Assembly (NCBI GenBank): GCA_964560565.1
Contig: CAZLMF010000004.1
Span: 1 to 36,978 of the forward strand
Length of the DNA stretch: 36,978 nt
From: CAZLMF01 sp964560565
Lineage (GTDB): Bacteria > Bacillota > Clostridia > Oscillospirales > Ruminococcaceae
Direction of reading: 5' to 3'
In this document: one piece after another, positions 8,413 through 16,642 of the stretch
Layout: each line of letters begins with the position of its first letter
Numbering within the stretch: the stretch's first letter is position 1
Translations under genes and position numbers: made by a program
The notes under the pieces: model-generated
The model's database searches: none
The model's input: the letters and a program-made list of their open reading frames with translations, nothing else
Told to the model about the DNA's origin: nothing

Positions 8413-8457
8413 TTAAAAAATGAAGCCGTGGGGGCTTTGGTCTAAAGCCCTCACGGC
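8413..8457 (-). terminator. Attenuating hairpin between oppA and oppB
   Basis: A 14-bp stem (8425-8438 with 8444-8457, one G-U pair) with a 5-base loop is followed on the minus strand by TTCATTTTTTAA. Sitting inside an operon, it probably works as a partial terminator and 3' stabiliser of the oppA message. Confidence 0.75.
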
Positions 8458-8494
8458 CCACTTCATCATTATATTTTAAATTTCTATGCTAAGA

Positions 8495-10951
8495 TTATTC
8501 GCCAAGTAGGCTTACATTCCAGATTTCTGCCAAAGGCCCCTTGTAAGGAGTGATTTTGGAGGCATCCAGTAATGAGGTCTCATCGATAACTTCCTTGTTG
8601 AATGCAAACATTTCTTTTCTCTGATATGTTGGCAGCTCAACAGCTATATCCATTACCAAATCAAGAGCCTTTGAGTAAATAGGCTTTCTCTCGTCTACGT
8701 TTAGTGATTTACGGCCCTGAAGGATAGCTTCATTTAGCTCAGTAAGAATCTGCTTCTCCTCGTCAGTACCCTTCTCAAATAGGTTGAACAAGCCATAGCT
8801 CTTAGGTGACAACGCTGAGTTTTCAGTTGCGTCTGAGTAGTAAACCTGGAACATATCGGGGTCAATGGTAGCCTGCCATGCAGCAGCCCAAACAGCAATT
8901 ATACCTTCGTTGAGCTTGTTTAGTAGTCCATCATCAACTTCAACGTTAACTGTAACACCAATCTTCTCTAAAACTTCCTTGGTGTCTAGGAACACATGTC
9001 CAGCAGGGTGAGAATCAGCGGATGAAGGCAATGTGAAGGTGTATGTCAAAGCATTACCTGCTGCGTCAACAATCTTGCCGTCCTTCTCCTGGTAACCAGC
9101 ATCTAGGAATAGCTGCTTTGATGTTTCACCGGTTGCGTCATATGGATACCTTGCCTGTGCATCCTGTGGATATGCCCATGAAACCTTGCTCATAGGTCTA
9201 TGAATAACCTCTGCAAGTCCGCCTGGGTAGTTGTTAAGTGTAAGCTCAATATTCATAGCTGACATAATTGCGCGTCTCTCATTGAGATCCTTGATAATCT
9301 CGGCATTTATTCCAATGTATCCATAGCCAAGGTAGTCAACTAGGAAGTAGTTTAGGTGTGAGTATTCAGCATCTGAGCTGATTAGGTTGATGGATGTTGA
9401 ACTAGCCTGAGGTGTAGAATAGTGAACCTCGCCAGTTTTAACTGAATCCATCTCAGAACCGCTTGCAATAGTCTTAAATCTTATATACTTAATTTTAGGA
9501 GCTGACATTAGGTAGTAGTCGTTAGCAACAAGATAAGCTGTTCCAGCATCATAGAAGCCGTCAGCAGTTGGGCTCTCGCTGCCCTTAGCGTCAGTTACCT
9601 TGTATGGACCTGCGCCCATTGGTAGTCCGTTAAGGCTCTTAACCTCATTCATGAATGCAGCGCTTGAGAAATCAACACCAAAGTAGTCGGTTCCATTAGC
9701 CTGATCATGACGCTCCTGCCCTGCATAATAATGCATAGGAGCAATTTCAAATCCAAAGTTCCAAATTGCCTTAGGGTCAACGCCGTCGATTGTAACTGTG
9801 ATTGTCTCACGAACTACATCGTCGTCGCAAAGCTTAAGACCCTTCTTGATACCGTTAACGCTCTTAACTGTTCCCTTGTTTTCCTCAAGGAAAGTATCTC
9901 TAAACTCATTTGAAACCTGTGTAACTGTGTCATCTACAGCTGTCCAGCCGAAGCCTCCATCGAATTCCTCAGGAGTCATTGTAGCCTTAACAAAAGCAAG
10001 TGTTCCTGCTACATAATCCTCTTCCTTATAGCCTGCAACGCCTTCGTTATTAAGTCCTGTGGACTCATCGAAAACGTATGCGCCATCAGCGTAAGTAACA
10101 GCACCGTAGTAACCAGCTATTGTCATATCAGTAGGCATATCCTCTGGGAATTCAGCTGCAACACCGAAATCTGCAAGAGTGTAGCCTGCTGCAACGTAAG
10201 CAAGTAAATCAGTTGAATCAGCAGTAATATTGTTTCCTACTGTGGTCCAGATTTTCTCAAGAGTATCAGCATCGTTGCCTGCTAAAGCAGCATCAACAGC
10301 AGCTTGAGCATTATCAGCAAATTCCTTTGCCTTGCTCTCAGCCTGTGACTCATCAGCAACCTGGTTTCTGTATGAGGTTAAGCCCTTGATTGCCATGGAG
10401 TAAAGGGTTGATGAACCGTCATACTGCGGGTCTAGGTACATGTATAGGTTAAAAAGTACGTCATCAGCATTTACAAGCTGTCCGTCGCTAAATCTAACAC
10501 CGCTCTTTAAGACAAACTCGTATGTGGTCTCGGACTGGTCTTCAGCAACCGTCATGGTGTAGTCATAAGCTAAAACTGGCTCATCAACACCTGCAACAGG
10601 CTCTGCAAACTCGTTATTGCCTATAAGAGTAATCTGAGTCTGTGAATAAACGTCACGGTCTGTAGCACCTGTGCTAAAGAATGGGCTGAACTTACCATCA
10701 AGTGTAAGTGTGCTTATAACAAGAGGCTGTGTAGCGTTTGCGTTGGTACGCTCGGCATCACCATCTCTCCTGTTTGCGGGATAGTCGTTTACATCGGGTG
10801 TAAGAGCAAGTCCGTCACCGTTTGTATCGCCGCTGGATATTTGCGACTTATCGCTTGCATCGCTGATATCTTCGCCGTTTTTGCACGCTGCAACGGAGAA
10901 CATCATAGCAACACTAAGGAAAAGTGCAAGAGCTCTTCTAAATCCTTTCAT
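8495..10951 (-). CDS. Large OppA-like extracellular substrate-binding lipoprotein (SBP family 5)
   Basis: An 818-residue lipoprotein. The signal peptide MKGFRRALALFLSVAMMFSV is followed by lipobox VAAC, then a Ser/Asp-rich tether. The SBP family 5 fold is recognised by LVISTLTLDGKFSPFFSTGA, YEFVLKSGVRFSDGQLVNADDVLFNLYM (in part), NAEIIKDLNERRAIMSAMN and the C-terminal WAAAWQATIDPDMFQVYYSD. Typical OppA/DppA proteins are 520-600 residues; the extra length is mainly a region of roughly 200 residues around 190-380, rich in Ala and Asp. The start is the ATG at 10951, with GGAGG eight bases before it; the upstream TTG at 10978 would put that site inside the gene. The ligand is unknown. Confidence 0.9.
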   Translation of the reverse strand: MKGFRRALALFLSVAMMFSVAACKNGEDISDASDKSQISSGDTNGDGLALTPDVNDYPANRRDGDAERTNANATQPLVISTLTLDGKFSPFFSTGATDRDVYSQTQITLIGNNEFAEPVAGVDEPVLAYDYTMTVAEDQSETTYEFVLKSGVRFSDGQLVNADDVLFNLYMYLDPQYDGSSTLYSMAIKGLTSYRNQVADESQAESKAKEFADNAQAAVDAALAGNDADTLEKIWTTVGNNITADSTDLLAYVAAGYTLADFGVAAEFPEDMPTDMTIAGYYGAVTYADGAYVFDESTGLNNEGVAGYKEEDYVAGTLAFVKATMTPEEFDGGFGWTAVDDTVTQVSNEFRDTFLEENKGTVKSVNGIKKGLKLCDDDVVRETITVTIDGVDPKAIWNFGFEIAPMHYYAGQERHDQANGTDYFGVDFSSAAFMNEVKSLNGLPMGAGPYKVTDAKGSESPTADGFYDAGTAYLVANDYYLMSAPKIKYIRFKTIASGSEMDSVKTGEVHYSTPQASSTSINLISSDAEYSHLNYFLVDYLGYGYIGINAEIIKDLNERRAIMSAMNIELTLNNYPGGLAEVIHRPMSKVSWAYPQDAQARYPYDATGETSKQLFLDAGYQEKDGKIVDAAGNALTYTFTLPSSADSHPAGHVFLDTKEVLEKIGVTVNVEVDDGLLNKLNEGIIAVWAAAWQATIDPDMFQVYYSDATENSALSPKSYGLFNLFEKGTDEEKQILTELNEAILQGRKSLNVDERKPIYSKALDLVMDIAVELPTYQRKEMFAFNKEVIDETSLLDASKITPYKGPLAEIWNVSLLGE

Positions 10952-11009
10952 AATAAAACCTCCATATTCTATAATCAAATGCTTTTGAGCATTAATTATA
11001 AGCTTTTAG

Positions 11010-12248
11010 TTACTTTGTCAGGTCAACAAGAGTAGTTCCTGTTGTATTAAGTCCGTCAGAGGTTGTGCCTTCAATAATAATGTCAGATAAGTTATTGCTG
11101 TTGTCGGTCACTGCCAAAGCTGCCGCTGTGACGTCTACATTGCTTGGGGCTGTGGATTTAAGCTCCAACCCATCCACCGTGCAATTAGTAATGGTGGAGG
11201 ATTTTGTTCTGCCTGCAAGAGCGCCGATTGCAATAGCTGAGTTTGATTTGCTGTCAATCTGAAGCGTAATATCCTTGAAGTTTAAATCGGAAATCTTAGC
11301 TGCGTTTAGTGTGCTGAAAAGTCCAAAGGAAACTTCCTTGTTTTGAATCGCGGATACGCCTGCGGCTCTGTTCAGAGCATTTATAGTCATATTGGAAATA
11401 GTATATCCATTCCCAAGTAATGTACCAGTAAACTCTTTCAAAGTATTTTCCCATTTCCTGCCGTCAAAATCTAAGTCGTTGGCAAGTATATAGCTGCCGC
11501 TTAGATTGTCCTTGATTTTTTCAAGCTCAGAAATTGAGCGTACTCTTGTGTAGTCGCCTTCAATAAATTTGCAGTATACAGTAATAGTAGATGACTCGGC
11601 AGTACCTTCAACAATTTCGTCGATTGATAAACCATCCCTGCCCCATGTGACCTTTTCTGTGGTCTCCTCATCGAGGTAGTAGTCGAGAAGCGTATAGCCG
11701 AATTTTTTAGGTTCGGTGGTGGTTGGACGCTCGATAGGCTTACCTATGGTGGGGTTCCACTTTAGGAGCACTTCATCATGATTGTCGGCGTCAACAAACT
11801 CAATCGTAGGGCTTTCAATCCAATAAGCATAGAGGTTGATAACATATTGCTCATTCTCTGAATCGCTGGTGTTTTGCAGAGGAATGGCAAGCTCTTTGCT
11901 GATTCTATCCGTGTCAAAATCCCATTGATCTTCGGGCTTGACATGAATTGTACCGTCAGCATCCTCCTCATAGGCAGTGAACCAACCGACAAGCACCTTG
12001 CTGCCGTTTTTAGGGGTTACAAGCATACCTGCGGAACCTTGAGGCTCATATATAAGGGAATCCTCAGCATAAAATGCCGATCTTTTTTCTAATGTATTGA
12101 TTGTTCCACCCATTGCGTTGTATATAACGCTATACTCATAACCCATATCAGCCGGATGCGTAAATAAAGCAGCAGAGCCTACTGTGCATGAGGTGAGTAT
12201 GGGAATTGAAAGAACAACAAATAATATTAATGCCAGTGTTTTTTTCAT
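11010..12248 (-). CDS. Surface lipoprotein with InlB-type and GLUG-like beta-helix repeats
   Basis: 412 residues. The signal peptide MKKTLALILFVVLSIPI ends in lipobox LTSC. Residues about 38-110 (YSVIYNAMGGTINTLEKRSA ... VGWFTA) and about 150-230 resemble Listeria-Bacteroides/InlB B-repeats, small beta-grasp modules common on Firmicutes surfaces. From about 232 (RVRSISELEKIKDNLSGSYI) to the end the sequence has the pattern of GLUG/right-handed beta-helix repeats (FTGTLLGNGYTISNMTI, IGALAGRTKSSTITNCTVDG). It is the first gene of the opp operon and lies about 58 bases before oppA, so it may act in capture at the cell surface. No catalytic motif is seen, and binding is an inference. Confidence 0.8.
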   Translation of the reverse strand: MKKTLALILFVVLSIPILTSCTVGSAALFTHPADMGYEYSVIYNAMGGTINTLEKRSAFYAEDSLIYEPQGSAGMLVTPKNGSKVLVGWFTAYEEDADGTIHVKPEDQWDFDTDRISKELAIPLQNTSDSENEQYVINLYAYWIESPTIEFVDADNHDEVLLKWNPTIGKPIERPTTTEPKKFGYTLLDYYLDEETTEKVTWGRDGLSIDEIVEGTAESSTITVYCKFIEGDYTRVRSISELEKIKDNLSGSYILANDLDFDGRKWENTLKEFTGTLLGNGYTISNMTINALNRAAGVSAIQNKEVSFGLFSTLNAAKISDLNFKDITLQIDSKSNSAIAIGALAGRTKSSTITNCTVDGLELKSTAPSNVDVTAAALAVTDNSNNLSDIIIEGTTSDGLNTTGTTLVDLTK

Positions 12249-12309
12249 TGAATACTTCCTTACCCTGAGAAAATTTTACATGTCCATTGTGGGGAAAATA
12301 CTTTAAATA

Positions 12310-12338
12310 ATCATATCACTTATATAGGGTATTGTCAA
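12310..12338 (-). promoter_or_regulatory. Promoter of the lipoprotein-opp operon
   Basis: On the minus strand, TTGACA (12333-12338), a 17-base spacer and TATGAT (12310-12315), about 60 bases before the lipoprotein start codon. No operator-like palindrome was seen next to it. Confidence 0.8.
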
Positions 12339-12419
12339 TATGAAATATTAGCAAAGCGTGATAACATAAGCTCTAAATGTTTCTAACCTTTTTACTAGGT
12401 TTTATTTTTAACGGTTATG

Positions 12420-12470
12420 TAAATATAAATTGCCCTAATCGCAGTCGAAAAAACCACAATTAGGGCAATT
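12420..12470 (-). terminator. Terminator of the galacturonate operon
   Basis: A perfect 12-bp inverted repeat, AATTGCCCTAAT (12428-12439) with ATTAGGGCAATT (12459-12470), and a 19-base loop are followed on the minus strand by TTATATTTAC. It comes about 30 bases after the kdgK stop. The T-tract is interrupted, so strength is uncertain. Confidence 0.65.
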
Positions 12471-12479
12471 ACATTATTT

Positions 12480-12508
12480 GTATCTTTTATCTTTTATCTT
12501 TTATCTTT
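12480..12508. repeat. 7-base tandem repeat at the kdgK stop codon
   Basis: About four units of ATCTTTT (AGATAAA on the coding strand), the last one diverged. The first unit includes the kdgK stop codon TAA. Because the unit is seven bases, successive TAA triplets fall in all three frames. Confidence 0.7.
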
Positions 12509-13523
12509 GCACTCTTCCTGAACCATCACCCGATGCTAAAGCATTAACTTCTGCGACTCCTACTCTATTGTAGTCGCCTTCAACGGTGTGCTTCAAGCAT
12601 GATGCCGCAACGGCAAACTCAAGTGCCTGCGAGCTGTCCATGCCACTAGTAAGCCCGTAGATAAGTCCTGCGCCAAAGCTGTCGCCTCCGCCTACACGGT
12701 CAACTATCCGTACATCGTACTCCTTAGAGAAGTTGTAATTTTCGCCGTCGTAAAGCATTGCTGCCCATTTATTGTCACTTGCTGAAATTGAAGTACGCAG
12801 GGTGATTGCTACATACTTACAGCCAAAGCGCTCCTTTAGCTTTTGCGCAACACTCCTATATCCGTCATGGGAAAGTTTTCCACCGCTTACATCAGTATTG
12901 TCCGCCTTGATTCCAAATACCTTATCGGCGTCCTCCTCATTTGCAATGCAAACGTCAACATAGGGCATGAGCTTGCCCATTGTTTCTCCTGCTTGCTTGG
13001 TAGTCCAAAGGTTTTTGCGGTAGTTTAGATCACAGCTTATGGTTATTCCCTTTTTCTTTGCCTTTTGGCAGGCGGTAAGGCATATTTGCGCAACGTTCTC
13101 GCCAAGGGCAGGAGTAATGCCTGTGAAGTGGAACCAATCCGCTCCCTTAAATATTTCATCCCAGTTAAAATCCTCCTGTGAAGCCATAGCAATTGCGGAG
13201 TATGCGCGGTCGTATATGACTTTCGAGGGGCGCTGTGAAGCGCCTTTTTCTAGGTAGTAGATTCCCACTCGCTCCCCTCCCCTTGTAATAAGGGAGGTAT
13301 CCACGCCAAAGTATCGAAGCCCGTTTATAGCGGACTGCCCTATGTCGTTTTTAGGAAGCTTGGTGACAAATGCCGCATCAAGCCCATAGTTTGCAAGGGA
13401 AACTGCAACGTTTGCTTCTCCCCCACCGAAGGTTGCCTGCATAGTATCATTTTGGAAAAAGCGCAAATAACCCATTGGAGCTAAGCGCAGCATGATTTCG
13501 CCGAATGTGACTACTCTTTTCAT
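12501..13523 (-). CDS. kdgK: 2-dehydro-3-deoxygluconokinase (KDG kinase), PfkB family
   Basis: A 340-residue sugar kinase phosphorylating 2-keto-3-deoxygluconate to KDPG with ATP, in the cytoplasm. It starts MKRVVTFGEIMLRLAPMGYL, typical of KdgK. It has the PfkB glycine-rich substrate region GGGEANVAVSLANYG and the ATP/anion-hole motif DRVGGGDSFGAGL with the catalytic Asp. The ATG at 13523 is chosen because AAGGAGGT lies just upstream; a longer reading from 13541 would include that site. The gene overlaps the 3' end of kdgA by its ribosome binding site, showing coupling. It is the last gene of the uronate operon and feeds the aldolase encoded just before it. Confidence 0.92.
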   Translation of the reverse strand: MKRVVTFGEIMLRLAPMGYLRFFQNDTMQATFGGGEANVAVSLANYGLDAAFVTKLPKNDIGQSAINGLRYFGVDTSLITRGGERVGIYYLEKGASQRPSKVIYDRAYSAIAMASQEDFNWDEIFKGADWFHFTGITPALGENVAQICLTACQKAKKKGITISCDLNYRKNLWTTKQAGETMGKLMPYVDVCIANEEDADKVFGIKADNTDVSGGKLSHDGYRSVAQKLKERFGCKYVAITLRTSISASDNKWAAMLYDGENYNFSKEYDVRIVDRVGGGDSFGAGLIYGLTSGMDSSQALEFAVAASCLKHTVEGDYNRVGVAEVNALASGDGSGRVQR

Positions 13524-13524
13524 T

Positions 13525-14166
13525 TTATGACCTCCTTGCATTTTTACAGCACTCGACTGCTTGACGTGAAAGCTCGGTTATCTTATCCCACTGGCGGTTC
13601 TTAATGAACTCCTCCTTGACCATGAAGCTGCCTCCGCAAGCGATTACCTTTGAAAATGACAAATACTCTCCTAGGTTTGAAAGACTTATTCCCCCTGTTG
13701 GCATAAAGCGCAGCTGCGGGAATGGCCCGCTAAGTGCTTTTAGCATGGCAAGTCCCCCTGCCTGCTCAGCAGGGAAAAACTTGATTACATCAAGCCCCAT
13801 TTCAATTGCAAGCTCAATTTCGCTGGGGGTGATACAGCCCGGTGTCATTGGTACACCTATCTTTTGGCAGTGCTCAAGGGTTTTAGGATTAAATCCTGGT
13901 GATACGATAAATTTTGCACCTGCTGCAACTGCGTCATCTGCCTGCTTTAGTGTAAGCACAGTACCTGCACCGATAATCATATCGGGATAAGCATTACTCA
14001 TTGCCTCAATTGCTTTATCTGCTCCCTCGGCACGAAATGTAACCTCAGCACAGTTTATCCCACCATCTATAAGCGCCTTTGCAAGAGGCACTGCAAGGGA
14101 AATATCCTCCACCTTAATTACAGGGACAATCCCTATTTGGGCAATCTGCTCTAAAACCTTTTCCAA
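13525..14166 (-). CDS. kdgA: KDPG aldolase (2-keto-3-deoxy-6-phosphogluconate aldolase)
   Basis: A 213-residue class I aldolase that splits KDPG into pyruvate and glyceraldehyde-3-phosphate, the last step of uronate breakdown. Key residues are visible: Glu41 and Arg46 in CAEVTFRAEGA, the phosphate-binding GAGTV region (66-70), and Schiff-base Lys129 in DVIKFFPAEQAGG, with the C-terminal phosphate loop MPTGGISLSN. Length is standard for Eda/KdgA. It sits between uxaA (22 bases upstream) and kdgK in one operon. Some members of this family also cleave 4-hydroxy-2-oxoglutarate. Confidence 0.93.
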   Translation of the reverse strand: MEKVLEQIAQIGIVPVIKVEDISLAVPLAKALIDGGINCAEVTFRAEGADKAIEAMSNAYPDMIIGAGTVLTLKQADDAVAAGAKFIVSPGFNPKTLEHCQKIGVPMTPGCITPSEIELAIEMGLDVIKFFPAEQAGGLAMLKALSGPFPQLRFMPTGGISLSNLGEYLSFSKVIACGGSFMVKEEFIKNRQWDKITELSRQAVECCKNARRS

Positions 14167-14187
14167 GTAGCGTCATTCCTTTCAATC

Positions 14188-15654
14188 TTATAATGTAACT
14201 CCATCCTTAAAAATGGCAATTTCACGGTAGCCTACAAGCTCGCTTTTGGTTTGCTTGCCACTAGCAACATCAAGTACATAGCTATAAAAATCCTCTGCAA
14301 CTGCCTTGTTGTCCTCTGTTAGCATTCTGCCTGCGTCAAAATCCATCCAGTTGCTTTTGCTATTGTATAACCCACTATTGCTTGCAATTTTTATTGTAGG
14401 CGCAGGACAACCAAAGGGTGTCCCCCTGCCTGTGGTAAAGAGGACAATTTGCGCACCTGCCGCACATAGGGCAGTTGATGCAACAAGGTCATTGCCCGGC
14501 GCACTAAGTAGGTTAAGCCCGGGCTTGCTAATCATATGCCCATAATCTATGACATCAACAACGGCGGAGCTGCCGCCCTTTTGGGTGCAGCCTAAGGATT
14601 TATCCTCAAGGGTTGAAATCCCTCCGTCTTTATTGCCGGGTGAGGGGTTTTCATATATAGTCTGATTGTGGCGGATAAAGTACTCCTTAAAGCCATTTAC
14701 CATTTCCACCGCACGGTCAAATACCTGCTCATTTATACAGCGATTTAACAGAAGGGTTTCAGCGCCGAACATTTCAGGCACTTCAGTTAATATGCTTGTT
14801 CCGCCCTGTGCGATAAGCTTATCGGAAAAACGCCCCACAAGTGGATTTGCAGTAATGCCCGAAAATCCGTCAGAGCCACCGCATTTTAATCCCACCACAA
14901 GCTTTGATGCGGGTAACTCGCTTCGCTTATACTGCGATGCGTAGCTGACAAGTTTCTCAAGCTCCGCCATTCCTGCCTCAAGCTCGTCATTTACATCTTG
15001 ACAGTTTAAAAAGCGAATCCTGTCCCTGTCAAAATCCCCAAGCACAGGAATAAGCTCGTCAATGCGGTTGTTTTCACAACCAAGTCCCAGTATAAGCACG
15101 CCCCCTGCATTTGGGTGAAGTGCAAGGGACGCAAGGAGCTTGCGAGTATTGTCGTGGTCATCACCTAGCTGTGAGCAGCCATAGGGATGTGAGAATGCAT
15201 ACACTCCGTCGCATTTGCCCTCATAAAGTGAGTTCGCTTTTGCGGCTAAGCTCTCTGCTACCTTATTTACACAGCCGACAGTCGGTATTATCCATACCTC
15301 ATTGCGTGTGCCTGCTCTACCGTCCTCACGCATATATCCTTTAAATGTGTAGGGTGTTTGAGTAGGTGCATGGGGTACATCTGGCGTATAGGTATAGCTT
15401 AGCAGCTCACCTAAATTAGTTTTAAGGTTGTGGGTGTGTACATGCTGACCTGCTAAAATATCGGCAGTTGCATGACCTATTGGGAAGGCATATTTTACTA
15501 TGTTTTCGCCTATCTTAATGTCACGGACAGCAAGCTTATGTCCCTGTTTTATGCTATCTAAAAGAGTAATGCTGCTGATTTTCTCCCCTGCTTGCAAATC
15601 GCGCAGGGCAACTACAACATTATCCTGCTCATTTAGCTTTATGTAGTTATTCAT
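14188..15654 (-). CDS. uxaA: Altronate dehydratase
   Basis: A 488-residue iron-dependent dehydratase converting D-altronate to 2-keto-3-deoxygluconate. An N-terminal SAF domain (about 1-95, containing VALRDLQAGEKI and HNLKTNLGE) is fused to the UxaA/GarD catalytic domain, whose motifs include GYMREDGRAGTRNEVWIIPT, CSQLGDDH, GLGCENNRIDEL, LKCGGSDGFSGITANPLVG and FTTGRGTPFGCPAPTIKIAS. Galactarate dehydratases share the architecture, but the neighbours uxaB and uxaC make altronate the expected substrate. It overlaps the preceding oxidoreductase gene by eight bases. Confidence 0.93.
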   Translation of the reverse strand: MNNYIKLNEQDNVVVALRDLQAGEKISSITLLDSIKQGHKLAVRDIKIGENIVKYAFPIGHATADILAGQHVHTHNLKTNLGELLSYTYTPDVPHAPTQTPYTFKGYMREDGRAGTRNEVWIIPTVGCVNKVAESLAAKANSLYEGKCDGVYAFSHPYGCSQLGDDHDNTRKLLASLALHPNAGGVLILGLGCENNRIDELIPVLGDFDRDRIRFLNCQDVNDELEAGMAELEKLVSYASQYKRSELPASKLVVGLKCGGSDGFSGITANPLVGRFSDKLIAQGGTSILTEVPEMFGAETLLLNRCINEQVFDRAVEMVNGFKEYFIRHNQTIYENPSPGNKDGGISTLEDKSLGCTQKGGSSAVVDVIDYGHMISKPGLNLLSAPGNDLVASTALCAAGAQIVLFTTGRGTPFGCPAPTIKIASNSGLYNSKSNWMDFDAGRMLTEDNKAVAEDFYSYVLDVASGKQTKSELVGYREIAIFKDGVTL

Positions 15655-16642
15655 AATCTTTCACCGTAATTATACTGTTTGTGTCGGCGGATTGCCTTGC
15701 AAGCAGTGCAATCCTCGTTGAGTATAGGGAGCTTTCAGCGGTAATTTCCCCTTGTCTCTCGCCCTTGCAAGCCGATACAAAGGATTGCCATATCCCAGGT
15801 GAGGGCTGTACTTCCTGTTCGGATTCACCATTTGCATCTATAAGGAATATCCTGCTGTTTCTAACCTCTAATACACCCTTAGTGCCAACCACTCTTATTC
15901 TATCATCGCCGTGGGTGGGGGCTGTGTTTGGGCGGTAAAAGTCAATATTGATGCTGGCGATTATGTCATTTGCAAGGCTAAGGTTTATTAAGCCTGTCAT
16001 TTCAAGGTCGCCGCAATCGTTATTATCAACGCTTGATTGCTGGGCATAAATCGTCTTAACGGGCTCATTTGCTAAGTGATTTATAAGGTCAATTGAATGA
16101 ATACCAACCCACGGAATAGTGCCGCCGTAAGTGCTTCGGTTTTTGTAGAAGTCGGGACGTATGCCAGGTTTGTAGGATTTCTGACCGTTTAGCATACGGA
16201 TTTTCCCCACAGCTCCTGCTTTAATAAGCTTATTCGCTGTATAAAACCACGGATTATACCTTGCAGTTTGCATTGCCCAAAAGGTAGCCGTTGAGGCGTT
16301 GCACGCTTTTGAGAGGGATTCAAGCTCCTGCAAATCAAACGCAACGGGTTTTTCGCAGTAGGTATTTATGCCAAGGCTTAATGCATATTCCGCCACAACT
16401 GCGTGAGTGTAAAATACACTATCTACAACGCATATATCGGGGCGCTCAATGTTTAGCATTTCCTTGTAATCACTATACTTTTTTGCAGATAGCCCAAGAG
16501 AGGAAAGCTTTAGTTCAAGCTTTTCCATATTGTCTTCCTCACAGGCGGTTGAATATGCTAATAGTACATGCTCTTTTCCCTTTGCAATGTCATCGACTAC
16601 ATGCCCGAAATGCCCACTGCACCCTACAACACAAATCTTCAT
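15647..16642 (-). CDS. Gfo/Idh/MocA-family NAD(P)-dependent oxidoreductase (331 aa)
   Basis: Rossmann N-terminus MKICVVGCSGHFGHVVDD and the family motif CEKP (96-99), followed by the alpha/beta C-terminal domain with GGTIPWVGIHSIDLINHL, matching the active-site GxHxxD pattern. Family members oxidise or reduce sugars and sugar acids at one carbon with NAD(P). The substrate here is unknown. It overlaps the upstream 412-residue oxidoreductase by four bases (ATGA) and uxaA downstream by eight, so it is part of the galacturonate operon. A role on modified or non-galacturonate uronides released from pectin is an inference from position. Confidence 0.85.
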   Translation of the reverse strand: MKICVVGCSGHFGHVVDDIAKGKEHVLLAYSTACEEDNMEKLELKLSSLGLSAKKYSDYKEMLNIERPDICVVDSVFYTHAVVAEYALSLGINTYCEKPVAFDLQELESLSKACNASTATFWAMQTARYNPWFYTANKLIKAGAVGKIRMLNGQKSYKPGIRPDFYKNRSTYGGTIPWVGIHSIDLINHLANEPVKTIYAQQSSVDNNDCGDLEMTGLINLSLANDIIASINIDFYRPNTAPTHGDDRIRVVGTKGVLEVRNSRIFLIDANGESEQEVQPSPGIWQSFVSACKGERQGEITAESSLYSTRIALLARQSADTNSIITVKDYE

